NCBI GenBank assembly: GCA_013289685.1 | Contig: JABCZL010000008.1 | Coordinates: 248,001-312,000 of the forward strand | Reading direction: 5' to 3' | DNA from: Acidobacteriota bacterium | Lineage (GTDB): Bacteria; Acidobacteriota; Terriglobia; Terriglobales; Acidobacteriaceae | Length of the DNA: 64,000 nucleotides | In this document: piece by piece, positions 8,594-17,992 of the stretch | Numbering within the stretch: position 1 is the first letter of the stretch | How the letters are laid out: each line of letters begins with the position of its first letter | Program-made: the position numbers and the translations under genes | Notes under the pieces: generated by a model | Databases searched by the model: none | What the model was told of the DNA's origin: nothing | Seen by the model: only the letters and a program-made list of their open reading frames with translations

Positions 8594-10015
8594 TTACGAT
8601 TCTTTCTTTGGCTGCGCGGGCCCGCTCTCTGAGGCCCGCGAACGCTGGCGTTTGATCTCTTCCATGCGCTCGCGGATGCGCTTTTCAACGCCTTCATTAG
8701 TAGGGTGGTAATAGACCCGGCCGCTCAGATTGTCAGGCAGGCATTGCATGTCGGCGACCTTGCCTTCGAGGTCGTGCGCGTACTGGTATCCCTGCCCGTA
8801 GCCGAGTCCCTTCATCAGTTTGGTGGGCGCATTGCGCAGATGCAGCGGCACCGAATCTGCCGCAGTCTGCTCGACGTCTTGCTGAACGTCGCCGTAGGCC
8901 GTGTACAGGGCGTTTGACTTAGGCGCGACCGACAGATACACGACGGCCTCCGCCAGCGCCAGGTTGCCTTCCGGCATGCCAATGAAATCGACCGCGTCGC
9001 GGGCCGCCATGCACAGCGAGAGCGCATTGGGATCGGCCAGCCCAATATCTTCCACGGCCATGCGCACCACGCGCCGCGCAACATAGAGCGGATCTTCTCC
9101 CGCCTCCAGCATGCGTCCGAGCCAGTACAAAGCCGCATCGGGATCGCTGTTGCGCACCGACTTATGCAGCGCGGAAATCAGGTTGTAGTGTTCTTCGCCC
9201 GACTTGTCGTAAAGCAGAGTGCGCTTCTGCAGCGCGTCGCGCACGATCTCGTCGGTGATCTCGCTCGGCCCGGGTGCCCCATTCTTGCCCTGAGCGGAGT
9301 CGAAGGGTCTCGCGTCCTTTGCGAGAAGTGGGGGTTTTGCCAGTCCCGCCGCAACTTCCAAAACGTTGTAGCCACTGCGCGCGTCCCCGCTGGTGTAGCT
9401 GGCAATTTTCTTCAGCACGTCGTCGGAAGCCGCTAAATTCATGTTCCCCAGCCCGCGCCCGCGGTCCGTAAGCGCCCGCCGGAGCAACAATACGATCTGG
9501 TCTTCGGTAAGCGGCTTCAGCACATAGACACGGCAGCGCGACAGCAATGCGGAATTGATTTCGAACGACGGATTTTCCGTGGTCGCGCCGATCAGCCGAA
9601 TATTGCCCTTTTCCACGTGCGGCAGAAACGCATCCTGCTGCGCTTTGTTGAAGCGGTGAATCTCGTCGATGAACACGATGGTCCGCGTGCCATACTGCCG
9701 CGCCCGCTCGGCGTCGGCCATCACATGCTTGATCTCTTTGATCCCCGCCAGCACAGCGGAGAATTCGATGAACTCCGCCTTGGTCATGCTCGCGATAATC
9801 TTCGCCAGCGTCGTCTTTCCCGTGCCCGGAGGGCCCCAGAAGATCAGCGATCCGGTATCGTCGCGGTCGACCTGCGTGCGCAGCGGCTTGCCGGGACCGA
9901 TCAGGTGCTCCTGGCCCACATATTCCTCGAGCGTCCGCGGGCGCATGCGATCCGCCAGCGGCCGCGTCGCATCGGCCGCGCTGCCGGCATTCGGAATAGG
10001 TTGAAACAGGCTCAC
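8594..10015 (-). CDS. rarA: Replication-associated recombination protein A (AAA+ ATPase)
   Basis: RarA/MgsA acts at stalled replication forks with SSB and the clamp-loader system. The 473-residue protein shows Walker A GPPGTGKTTLAK, Walker B IVFIDEIHRFNKAQQD, sensor 1 IGATTENPSFEIN, and the MgsA C-terminal part with YDKSGEEHYNLISALHKSVRNSDPDAALYWLGRMLEAGEDP. The start is GTG. Odd feature: residues ~226-248 (LLAKDARPFDSAQGKNGAPG) are encoded by a copy of a dispersed intergenic repeat, adding in-frame residues between the AAA+ lid and the C-terminal domain; most RarA proteins have only a short, variable loop there. The frame stays open throughout. Confidence 0.93.
   Translation of the reverse strand: MSLFQPIPNAGSAADATRPLADRMRPRTLEEYVGQEHLIGPGKPLRTQVDRDDTGSLIFWGPPGTGKTTLAKIIASMTKAEFIEFSAVLAGIKEIKHVMADAERARQYGTRTIVFIDEIHRFNKAQQDAFLPHVEKGNIRLIGATTENPSFEINSALLSRCRVYVLKPLTEDQIVLLLRRALTDRGRGLGNMNLAASDDVLKKIASYTSGDARSGYNVLEVAAGLAKPPLLAKDARPFDSAQGKNGAPGPSEITDEIVRDALQKRTLLYDKSGEEHYNLISALHKSVRNSDPDAALYWLGRMLEAGEDPLYVARRVVRMAVEDIGLADPNALSLCMAARDAVDFIGMPEGNLALAEAVVYLSVAPKSNALYTAYGDVQQDVEQTAADSVPLHLRNAPTKLMKGLGYGQGYQYAHDLEGKVADMQCLPDNLSGRVYYHPTNEGVEKRIRERMEEIKRQRSRASESGPAQPKKES
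9271..9338. repeat. GGGTGCCCCAT-family repeat inside rarA
   Basis: CGGGTGCCCCATTC..TTGCGAGAAGTGGGG matches the intergenic repeat family seen at 30532-30662 and 58913-58978, including the CCCTGAGCGGAGTCGAAGGG element. It lies wholly inside the rarA frame without breaking it. Confidence 0.85.
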
Positions 10016-10125
10016 GGAACCCCTTTATGCAAAGGTGCAGGCTTCCAGCTTAACCCAACTGGCCGATTGACACCGATTCGCGCCTTACCTAGACTCCAGA
10101 GTAGGCGTTTCCCGAGGTCCCAAGC

Positions 10126-10686
<561 letters not shown>

Positions 10687-10781
10687 AAGCCAGGACCAAC
10701 GAAGTCCGCGAAAGGCCATCGGCTTTATCTGTACGACCGAGCGAGGCTCGGCACCATTCCTGATTCGAACGGCAAGATGCC

Positions 10782-11147
10782 TTGGACGCCGGTGACATCA
10801 TCGCTATCTCGGAAGGCGTGCTTCTGGCCGGAACCTGGGTGTGGGTTCTTCGCGCTAAACGGGGCTGGTCAGGATGGAGAGAAAAAGCCGCTCTTTGGGG
10901 ATTTTTGTGCGCCAGTATCGCAATTCTGGCTGACCTAATTCTAACCGTGGTCATGCACTTTCGCGGCGAGAGCAGCTTTGCTGCGGTGCTGTTCCTGGCT
11001 ACCGTTGCCGCCGGCATTCTGTTGGGGGTAGCTGGCATTGTGTTAGGGATTCTCGGCAAAGGCTCACCCAGGTTCGCCGGTTTGGCTTGGTCCTCAGTCA
11101 CTCTGATCTCGGTTGCCCTCACAGCCGTTCTGGCAGCTTCCCAGTAG
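10782..11147 (+). CDS. Small hydrophobic membrane protein, unknown
   Basis: A 121-residue protein starting at TTG. It has an N-terminal helix (EGVLLAGTWVWVLRA), then three strongly hydrophobic segments (ALWGFLCASIAILADLILTVV; FAAVLFLATVAAGILLGVAGIVLGIL; VTLISVALTAVLAA). Four inner-membrane helices are likely. No family recognised. It follows nuoB by ~95 bases, but there is no evidence it is a complex I subunit. Confidence 0.6.
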   Translation: MDAGDIIAISEGVLLAGTWVWVLRAKRGWSGWREKAALWGFLCASIAILADLILTVVMHFRGESSFAAVLFLATVAAGILLGVAGIVLGILGKGSPRFAGLAWSSVTLISVALTAVLAASQ

Positions 11148-11232
11148 TGCGGATTTTGGTGAGAATCCAATTCAGCAACTTCCAGTCGCCATGCTCCCGT
11201 TCTAAGCTAGGCTAGTATTCACCGAACCTACT

Positions 11233-11541
11233 ATGGCCTTCGTCAAAATCATTCCCCAAGCCCATCTGCCCTACACCAACGAAGCGCGAGACTTTCCCTG
11301 CAACGGAAAAGTAATTTGCATTGCCAATATCTGGGGGAAGATCAGCGCCATCGATAACGTGTGCCTGCATCAGGGCGGCTCGCTCGGACAGGGAGTCGTC
11401 GAAGACGGCAAGGTGGTTTGCCCCTGGCACGGCTGGCGATATGATCCCAAGACGGGCGTGGCCGTGGATCATCCCGATCAGAAGTTGAAGACCTACCCCA
11501 TCAAAGTCGAAAACGGCGAAGTCTTTATCGATCTGGACTAG
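11233..11541 (+). CDS. Rieske-type [2Fe-2S] ferredoxin
   Basis: A 102-residue soluble protein containing one Rieske domain. The cluster ligands are C44 and H46 (CLHQGGSL) and C63 and H66 (CPWHGW), the CxH...CxxH pattern of NirD-like and dioxygenase-ferredoxin proteins. There is no signal peptide or membrane anchor, so it is a cytoplasmic electron carrier rather than a bc1/b6f Rieske subunit. No oxygenase lies beside it. The sequence ATCGATCTGGACTAG spanning the last codons and stop is repeated immediately after the gene (11549-11563), a small tandem duplication. Confidence 0.92.
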   Translation: MAFVKIIPQAHLPYTNEARDFPCNGKVICIANIWGKISAIDNVCLHQGGSLGQGVVEDGKVVCPWHGWRYDPKTGVAVDHPDQKLKTYPIKVENGEVFIDLD

Positions 11542-11567
11542 AGACTAGATCGATCTGGACTAGGCCG

Positions 11568-11691
11568 ATCTCTGATTAGTCTCCTACTTTGTCATCCCGA
11601 GCGGAGCAGAATTGCCGCCTTTCGGCAATTCTGTGGAGTCGAGGGACCTTGTGTTTTTCTCTTACGATATTTGATCAGAGCCTCCCTAGGC
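11568..11691. repeat. GTCATCCCGAGCGGAGCAG repeat, copy 1
   Basis: About 124 bp running from ATCTCTGATTAG through GTCATCCCGAGCGGAGCAG, a small hairpin AGAATTGCCG..CGGCAATTCT, GTCGAGGGACCT and on to CCTCCCTAGG. It is nearly identical over its whole length to 53308-53429. It sits between the Rieske gene and the convergent DUF1501 gene. Confidence 0.85.
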
Positions 11692-11758
11692 CGACATCCG
11701 AAGGACCGTCGAGGTCGCGCTCAAGCTGCTCGGCGCATAAAGGCGGAGAGAGATCGCC

Positions 11759-13003
11759 CTATCCCAGCACCCTCAGAAATTTCCCCGGCTGATTATCGTA
11801 CCCCGGGAAGACCTGCGCCAGATTCTTGTTGCCCATGTGCCGGGCGACCGCCTCTCCAATCACCTGTCGGAAGTCCGTGGTCAGGGCCAGGTCGCGGCCC
11901 TCATAAAGTTGCGATTGATCCAGGCCGGGCCAGCGTCCGTATACTTTGCCGCCCTTGACCGGGCCGCCCAGCACGAACATCACGTTGGCGTGCCCGTGGT
12001 CGGTGCCGCGATTGCCGTTTTCGCGTGCCGTGCGCCCGAACTCCGACATGGTGACGACCACCGTGTCTTCGCCCAGATCGCCGAGATCGGTCCAGAACGC
12101 GGCGATCGATTGCGAGAACTCCGTCAGCACGTTAGCCAGTTGACCTTCGGTCGCGCCTTCGTTCACGTGATGGTCCCAGCCACTGATATCGGAAAACGCC
12201 ACTTGCACGCCGAGATTCGCCTTGATCAGTTGTGCCAGCTGCCGCAAGCCGTCGCCCAATCGGCCCTTGGGATAATTCGCGCCGGGAGCGGGCGTGTACT
12301 TTCCGGGATCGGCGGCCTTCAGCATCTTTACCGCGTCGAAGGTTTCTGCTCCCGTGCCGTGCAGCACGCTGTCGGAGGAGTGGTCGTACATCGCCTCAAA
12401 CGCGGTCGCAGCCGGTGACGCTTTGGGATTCTTCCCACCCACCGAAAAGTCGTTGATGTTATTCATCGCGACAGCCGGCTCGGAGCCGCCTAAAATGCGG
12501 GGCAACGACGGCCCCAGCGCAATCGCGCGAAAAGCAGAATCCTGCGCTGCCCGCGGCATGCTGTGCAGGGAACGGTTGAGCCATCCGTCGTCGGTGGCTT
12601 TCACGCCCGGCGTGCCGGTCTCCATGAAATCCTGCGCATCGAAGTGCGAGCGCGTCGTGTCGGGCGATCCCGCCGCGTGAACGATCGCCAGATGCTTCTG
12701 CTGCCAAAGCGGCTGAAACGGCGCGAGCGACGGATGGAGTCCGAAAAAACCATTCAGATCAATCACCGACTTCCGTGGAATATTGATGCTCGGCCGCATC
12801 GCGTAGTACTGTGGCTCGGCGTGCGGAACAACAATGTTCAGCCCGTCCGCCGCGCCCCGCTGAAAAATGACGACCAGCCGCTTGTTGCGCCCGCCCGCCT
12901 CGACGGCGCCAAAAGCCGCGCGGGTCAGAAAGCTCGGCACCGCCGCCGTCCCGACGACGGCCAGCGCGCTGTTGCGAAGAAAGATGCGACGCGTAATGGA
13001 CAT
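11759..13003 (-). CDS. DUF1501 family, Tat-exported protein
   Basis: A 414-residue member of the DUF1501 family, which has an alkaline-phosphatase/sulfatase-like fold and unknown substrate. The N-terminus MSITRRIFLRNSALAVVG carries a twin-arginine motif (RRIFLRN), so it is exported folded. Typical segments are LVVIFQRGAADGLNIVVPH, VHAAGSPDTTRSHFDAQDFME, WDHHVNEG and VVVTMSEFGRTARENGNRGTDHGHANVMFVLGG. It lies directly downstream of a DUF1800 gene on the same strand; the two families are commonly paired, and they are probably co-transcribed here across a 143-base gap. Confidence 0.9.
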   Translation of the reverse strand: MSITRRIFLRNSALAVVGTAAVPSFLTRAAFGAVEAGGRNKRLVVIFQRGAADGLNIVVPHAEPQYYAMRPSINIPRKSVIDLNGFFGLHPSLAPFQPLWQQKHLAIVHAAGSPDTTRSHFDAQDFMETGTPGVKATDDGWLNRSLHSMPRAAQDSAFRAIALGPSLPRILGGSEPAVAMNNINDFSVGGKNPKASPAATAFEAMYDHSSDSVLHGTGAETFDAVKMLKAADPGKYTPAPGANYPKGRLGDGLRQLAQLIKANLGVQVAFSDISGWDHHVNEGATEGQLANVLTEFSQSIAAFWTDLGDLGEDTVVVTMSEFGRTARENGNRGTDHGHANVMFVLGGPVKGGKVYGRWPGLDQSQLYEGRDLALTTDFRQVIGEAVARHMGNKNLAQVFPGYDNQPGKFLRVLG

Positions 13004-13017
13004 GTGAACAGCTCCCG

Positions 13018-13148
13018 GCTTTTGGCTCTTAGCTCTTGGCTTTTAGCTCTTGGTTTTTGGCTTCGATCCCACCGATCTCTATAGAGTTGCTCCACTGCCT
13101 GTAGCCGTGCGATTCAAGCCAAAAGCTAAGAGCCAAAAGCCAAAAGCT
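13018..13148. repeat. Inverted GGCTTTTGGCTCTTAGC-type repeats
   Basis: Two arms, about 13018-13062 and 13116-13148, consist of reiterated GCTTTTGGCTCTTAGCTCTTGGC units in opposite orientation with a ~50-bp spacer. The right arm overlaps the last codon of the DUF1800 gene. The same arm pairs bracket 17827-17988 and the four-helix-bundle gene at 23 kb. Confidence 0.8.
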
Positions 13149-15450
13149 ATCTCTTCTGAAACTCCGGCGAGCCCAGCAGCAATCCCGCGATCGTGCTCGC
13201 GTCCGGTGGACGTGCCACGTCCCCCGGCTTGCGTTGCGGAGCTCTCTTATCCTGCGAGCCCTGATCTTGCGGCCCTTTTCCTGGCTGATTGGCCGCGGCG
13301 CTTTTTGCCGGAGCTTCAATCTGCGCCATGATCGAGTCGTGTGTCTGCTGCGATACGTCGCCCGCAAGCAGCTTCGCTTCCATGGTCGACAGCGCAACCG
13401 CCGCATCCGCTGGCTGAGGCGGCCCGCCCGCCAACTGCACCGCATCCACCTTCACGCCTCGAACTCTTCCCGCAGTCAACCCCAGCGCGAAGTTCATGCG
13501 GTTCAGCAGCGCGGACGAACTCACCCAGGTGTCAGCCTTCATCGAATACCCCGTCGGCGGCTGCGCCGAGTACAGCGGCATGCCCATGTTGCCGATCTGG
13601 CGCGCGAGCGGAAGTGCATCGTCCACGTCGGCGCCGGTGGCGCGCACGGCCGAGGCCACAAACTCGAGTGGCGTTTTTACTTTCGCGCGATAGGTGTCAG
13701 CCGCCCAGAATTCCGGCGACTGAAACAACGTCGTCAGCACTTCGCGGATGTCGCCTTTCTTTTTCTGAAAGGTTTTTGCCATGCGGTCGACCAGCGCCGC
13801 CGGCGGATCATCCGACACAAAACGTTGCGCCAGCTTCAACGAAATAAAGTGCGCGGTCTGCGGACTGGTTGCCAGCATGTGCAACACTTCCTTGCCCTCG
13901 TCCTCACCCTTGGGCTTGATGCGATGTCCCAGAACAAACTTGGGCCCGGGCTCGTGCATGCGCGGGTCATACTTGAATCCCAAACCTTCGTACGGCTTCT
14001 CGATGGTCCAGCCAGTGAAGACCTTCGCGACCTCGGTCACATCGCGCTGCGAGTATCCTCCATTCACGCTAAGCGTGTGCAGCTCGAGCAACTCGCGGCC
14101 ATAGTTCTCATTCAAGCCGCTGTTCTGCTTGCGTTTTGCGTTGGGATTCGGTGGCGGAAAACGCCGCGGACCATAGGGACCGTACGGCCCCGGATGAGCC
14201 GGAATCCCCAGCGCCTGCATGGAGTTCGGACCCACACTCATCCAATTGTCGAGATAAAACAACATCGCCGGACTCTTCGCCGTGGCCATCAGCAAGTCTT
14301 CAAATTTTCCCAGCGCGCGCGGGCGGATCACGTCCTGCTCGTACGCGGTCAGGAACAGCCGCTCCGGACCCTTGCCCACGAACACGTTGAAGTGATTGAA
14401 CCAGAAATCGGTCATCACCTGTTCCAGCTGGCGGTCGCTGTAAATAGCTCGCAGCAATTTTCCCTGCATCAGTTCATCGTGCACGATGCCCTGCGGGTTA
14501 TTCATGGCCATCAGCGTTTCCTTCTGCTTCGGGTCCATGCCCGCGACGAAATCCTGCCCCTTGCCGCCGCGCAGAGAGTCGGCGAACGCCACTTGCTCGT
14601 CGCTCGACATTGCCATTACTTTTTTGTAGCGCTGGTCGGGTGGAAGGTCGATGAGTCCCTGCACCTTCAAATCGGCATAGAGACGATCTTCGCGGCGGCG
14701 CGCTTCGGCCTCGTCCGCGGGCGAGAGTTTCACCTTGGCCGGAGGCGCCGCGGCCATTTCGTTAGCCGGCGGGTTGGAGGCACTCATCGAGCTCGAACTC
14801 GTCGGGTTCATGCCGTTGCCGTCCGCGGCCATGCCGGGCGTTGAATCCGGGCTGGCCGCTGCCGCCGCGGCCAATTCTGCTTCCGTCTTGGCGGTGTCGC
14901 TGGCGGCCGGTCCAGTGGGAACCGGAGCGGGGGCCGGCGCAGCGGCTGGCTCGACCCGGTCATTTTTCTGTTGCTGTTTCTCCTCGAGGCGCGCGATCTG
15001 CACCTGATACACGGCGCGCTTCGCGGGATCGGAAGGCATAGGCCGCTTGCCGTCCTTGACCTGCTTGATCACCCCGTTGTCAGGAAAGTTGTCGACCAGT
15101 TCCTTCGAACTCATGCGCAGCGTGCGCAAGGGCGCCAGGCGGGCTTCGACGGCGTTGTCTGGAATTTTTTCCGGGTGCAGCTGCAACTCGATCCAGCGGT
15201 CGACGCCCATGGCCGTCACTTGCTGAATATCGCCCGGCCGCGGCCCAAACGTAAGCCGATTGAGCGCCTGCACCGCTCGCTTCTGTTCGTTCGCGCCAGA
15301 GTCGGGCGCCTTCTCTTTTTTCTTGGCCAGCAATTGCGGGACCGCAAAGGCGAGGCTCAGACACAGCAGAAACAGCGCGAGCTTGGCGCCAAGACTGGAT
15401 CGCCCAAAATTGGATCGCCCAAGACTCGATCGCCTAAGACTGGATCTCAT
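13147..15450 (-). CDS. DUF1800 family secreted protein
   Basis: A 767-residue protein with an N-terminal signal segment (KLALFLLCLSLAFAVPQLLA). The DUF1800 domain begins near RAVQALNRLTFGPRPGDIQQVTAMGVDRWIELQL, resumes after an Ala/Pro-rich linker of ~100 residues, and contains QVMTDFWFNHFNVFVGKG, NENYGRELLELHTLSVNGGYSQRDVTEVAKVFTGWT and FVASAVRATGADVDD. The molecular role is unknown; the family is almost always next to DUF1501, as here. The first ~20 residues (RSSLRRSSLGRSN...) come from a 15-bp tandem repeat, so translation may begin further in, for example before GAKLALFL. Confidence 0.88.
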   Translation of the reverse strand: MRSSLRRSSLGRSNFGRSSLGAKLALFLLCLSLAFAVPQLLAKKKEKAPDSGANEQKRAVQALNRLTFGPRPGDIQQVTAMGVDRWIELQLHPEKIPDNAVEARLAPLRTLRMSSKELVDNFPDNGVIKQVKDGKRPMPSDPAKRAVYQVQIARLEEKQQQKNDRVEPAAAPAPAPVPTGPAASDTAKTEAELAAAAAASPDSTPGMAADGNGMNPTSSSSMSASNPPANEMAAAPPAKVKLSPADEAEARRREDRLYADLKVQGLIDLPPDQRYKKVMAMSSDEQVAFADSLRGGKGQDFVAGMDPKQKETLMAMNNPQGIVHDELMQGKLLRAIYSDRQLEQVMTDFWFNHFNVFVGKGPERLFLTAYEQDVIRPRALGKFEDLLMATAKSPAMLFYLDNWMSVGPNSMQALGIPAHPGPYGPYGPRRFPPPNPNAKRKQNSGLNENYGRELLELHTLSVNGGYSQRDVTEVAKVFTGWTIEKPYEGLGFKYDPRMHEPGPKFVLGHRIKPKGEDEGKEVLHMLATSPQTAHFISLKLAQRFVSDDPPAALVDRMAKTFQKKKGDIREVLTTLFQSPEFWAADTYRAKVKTPLEFVASAVRATGADVDDALPLARQIGNMGMPLYSAQPPTGYSMKADTWVSSSALLNRMNFALGLTAGRVRGVKVDAVQLAGGPPQPADAAVALSTMEAKLLAGDVSQQTHDSIMAQIEAPAKSAAANQPGKGPQDQGSQDKRAPQRKPGDVARPPDASTIAGLLLGSPEFQKR
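15391..15446. repeat. 15-bp tandem repeat in DUF1800 signal region
   Basis: AAGACTGGATCGCCC occurs three times with one or two changes each, plus a partial fourth copy. Being a multiple of three, it encodes repeats of a basic five-residue unit (SLGRS-like) ahead of the hydrophobic core of the signal peptide. Confidence 0.85.
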
Positions 15451-15591
15451 TCAGAACTCCCCGGACGGAGCACGTGTCTTCATTATGAACCCTTGCGGGG
15501 AAAAAAGTTGCTGTCAGACGAGATTCCAGGACGGCTTGAAAGTGATTGCAGGGCAAGGGTTTCGGAGCCGAAACCCCGCGGCAGCAAGGTT

Positions 15592-16992
15592 CTAGTGGCC
15601 GCTCTCTGTGGTCAGATACATCTTCCCGCGGGAAACTTTGTGCTGCAGAGTGGCGGCGAGGTGGTCGATGTCGGCCGCCGCAATGTTCACCGCCATGCCG
15701 TGCAGCAGCGGCGCGCGGTTGCTCCCCACCGCGTCACGGCGCACCTGAATTAGCAGTCCCTGCACCACGTTCGCATCAAACTTATCCGGAGCCATCCGCA
15801 CCAGATCGCTCAGCGCGCTGCCTACCGAAAGAGGAGCCCGGTACGGACGCGTGCTCGTCATGGCGTCGAACGAATCGGCCACGCCCACAATGCGCACCTG
15901 CATCGGCAAGTCATCCTGTCCGAGCTTGTCGGGATATCCCGAGCCATCGCTGCGCTCGTGGTGCCAGCGCACGGTCTCGGGAATCTTGGGCCAGGGAAAC
16001 TGCACGCTGCTGACGATCTGGTGGCCGACGGTGGTGTGGTCCGCCATCTCGCGAATCTCATCCGGATTGAGCGCCCCGGGCTTGCCGAACAACCGGCGAT
16101 CGACCGCAACTTTTCCAATGTCGTGCAGATACCCCGCGCTGCGCAGCGCCGCAACGTCGCTCGACTCCATCCCCATCGCCTCGCCAATGGCCGCGGCGTA
16201 GCGCCCCACACGAAGGGAATGTCCGTGAATGTTCACGTGCTTGACGTCGATGGCCGTCGCAAAGGCCTCGAGCGCGTTGTCGTAGAACCCGTGCAACGAC
16301 GCCATGAGCCGCAGGTTTTCAGAAACACGCTGCGCGATGCTTTGCGTCAAAGCATGATTCTGCACCGCCAGCGCGATGTAGCTGCACAAAAGTTCCAGCG
16401 CGTCGAGTTCGCTGTCTTCATACAGCGCGTCGCCCGGACGGCGCCCCAGCGCGACTACTCCGGCCAGCCGGCCTCCCGCTTTTAACGGGGCGAGGCACTT
16501 GAAAAGTTCAGGCGCGACGTTGCCATTGGAACTCAGAAAAACAGAATATGTCGAAGAATTCAGCACGATGGGCCCACGCGCCGCGCTGATCGCATGCACA
16601 TGTTTGGGCAGGAGAGGAATGAAGGCAGGATTCGGCATCAGGGCGAATCCCTGCGCCGTGGCGGAGGTCAGCATGGCGGGCTTGTCGTTGAACAGAAAGA
16701 GCGCACCTTCGCGCGCGCCCGCCGCTTCCATGATGGCCGACAGCATCAGCCGCGAAGTTTCCGAGAAGTCGCGCTCCGCCGTCAGCGCGGGCCCGAGCTC
16801 GGAAAGCGCCTCAACCGTATGCAACAGCCGCCGTAAATTGTGGGTCTGAATCGCCACTGACGAAGTGGGAGCCAGATCGCAGAGCAAGACGAGGGTACCA
16901 TGCGGGAAATACTCAGCGCGAGAGCGCGTGTTGGTTAGTTTGATGCTGTAGTGACCAACATCAAAACATAGTGACGAGCCTGATTCCGCCAC
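15592..16992 (-). CDS. GAF + HD-GYP domain c-di-GMP phosphodiesterase-like protein
   Basis: The 466-residue protein has an N-terminal sensor region, roughly residues 60-215, reading as GAF (SRLMLSAIMEAAGAREGALFLFND...LAGVVALGRRPGD). A C-terminal HD-GYP domain follows with HGHSLRVGRYAAAIGEAMG, LHDIGKVAVDR, DHTTVGHQIV, WHHERSDGSGYPDKL and VGVADSFDAMTSTRPYR. The HD, the HHE and the GYP signature are all present, so it is probably active in cyclic-di-GMP hydrolysis. No membrane segment. The GTG start is weak, and an internal start such as GTG 16857 is possible. No receiver domain is present, so control is likely by ligand binding to the GAF domain. Confidence 0.9.
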   Translation of the reverse strand: MAESGSSLCFDVGHYSIKLTNTRSRAEYFPHGTLVLLCDLAPTSSVAIQTHNLRRLLHTVEALSELGPALTAERDFSETSRLMLSAIMEAAGAREGALFLFNDKPAMLTSATAQGFALMPNPAFIPLLPKHVHAISAARGPIVLNSSTYSVFLSSNGNVAPELFKCLAPLKAGGRLAGVVALGRRPGDALYEDSELDALELLCSYIALAVQNHALTQSIAQRVSENLRLMASLHGFYDNALEAFATAIDVKHVNIHGHSLRVGRYAAAIGEAMGMESSDVAALRSAGYLHDIGKVAVDRRLFGKPGALNPDEIREMADHTTVGHQIVSSVQFPWPKIPETVRWHHERSDGSGYPDKLGQDDLPMQVRIVGVADSFDAMTSTRPYRAPLSVGSALSDLVRMAPDKFDANVVQGLLIQVRRDAVGSNRAPLLHGMAVNIAAADIDHLAATLQHKVSRGKMYLTTESGH

Positions 16993-17131
16993 CAGCGGGC
17001 TATTGCGGCGGATTCATGGCGAATACTTTCACAGCGTAAAGCTGAATCACCGAGGACACAAAGTCACACAGGCTTCATCTCGTGGTGCTGCTCTGTGTTC
17101 CTCTGTGTTCTCTGTGGTGAAGCTTCGAGAT

Positions 17132-17824
17132 TTAGAAGTGCTCGCGCAGTTCGGCAAACCGCCCGACGATCAGCAGTTTCTGCCGCGGAGGAGCCGGGTT
17201 GATCTCCTCGTGCTCCAGGATCCAGGTGTCGCCGTGCGGCACAAAAACCGCGTGCAGCCCGGCAGCCATCGCGGGATTGATATCCGACTTCGGGCTGTTG
17301 CCCACCATCCACGTGGAATCGAGCGCCAGCTTATGTTTTTCCACCACGTGCCCGTATGCAGCTGGATCTTTCTCGGCGACAATCTCGACCGCCGCGAAAT
17401 ATTCCTTCAGGCCGGAGCGCTCGATTTTTCCCGTCTGCTCGGCGATCGCTCCCTTGGTCATCAGGATCAGCCGATGGCGCTCCGACAAGTACTGCAGCGT
17501 CTCCGGCACCTCAGGCAACAACTCCACAGAATGATCGGCGATGCTATGCGCAAAGCTATGAATCTGCGCGTGCAACTCCGGCGTGACCGGCTTCGCGCTC
17601 AACCGTTCAAACGTATCGACCAGCGCATGCGAAAAGCTGTGCAGTCCGTAGCCGTGTTTCACAATGCATTCGCGCTCCACGTCGTTGAGCACTCCGCGCA
17701 CCTGCTCGGCAGAAAATTCGTGGTGATTCAGAAACGAAATGAAGCGAGCAATGGCCCGCTCGAAATAAATGTTGTTCTCCCAAAGCGTGTCGTCGGCGTC
17801 GATGAGGAGTGTTTGGGGAGGCAA
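17132..17824 (-). CDS. HAD-superfamily hydrolase
   Basis: A 230-residue cytoplasmic phosphatase-type protein. Motif I is LLIDADDTLWENN (nucleophile Asp and acid/base Asp), motif II lies in RLILMTKGAI, motif III is near AEKDPAAYGHVVEKHK, and motif IV is WMVGNSPKSDINPAMAAG. The helical cap between motifs I and II is of the C1 type, as in phosphoglycolate-phosphatase-like enzymes. Substrate unknown. It starts at TTG, and the region upstream contains only repeat sequence. Confidence 0.88.
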   Translation of the reverse strand: MPPQTLLIDADDTLWENNIYFERAIARFISFLNHHEFSAEQVRGVLNDVERECIVKHGYGLHSFSHALVDTFERLSAKPVTPELHAQIHSFAHSIADHSVELLPEVPETLQYLSERHRLILMTKGAIAEQTGKIERSGLKEYFAAVEIVAEKDPAAYGHVVEKHKLALDSTWMVGNSPKSDINPAMAAGLHAVFVPHGDTWILEHEEINPAPPRQKLLIVGRFAELREHF

Positions 17825-17826
17825 GC

Positions 17827-17988
17827 TTTTGGCTCTTAGCTCTTGGCTGCTGGCTTTTAGCTAAACCGCAGCCCCTGGTCGAATTGGGCTATGAGTCTCC
17901 ATCCCTGAGTTCTTAGATGACGATTCGGCGGAAAATCGAAGCGGAGCGGAAGGCTCCAAGCCAAAAGCTAAGAGCCAAAAGCCAAGAG
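17827..17988. repeat. Inverted GCTTTTGGCTCTTAGC repeats around a short spacer
   Basis: The left arm (about 17827-17862) and right arm (about 17956-17988) carry GCTTTTGGCTCTTAGCTC and its inverse AAGCCAAAAGCTAAGAGCC. The ~95-bp spacer shows no gene. Same family as 13018-13148 and 22979-23441. Confidence 0.8.
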
Positions 17989-17992
17989 CGTC

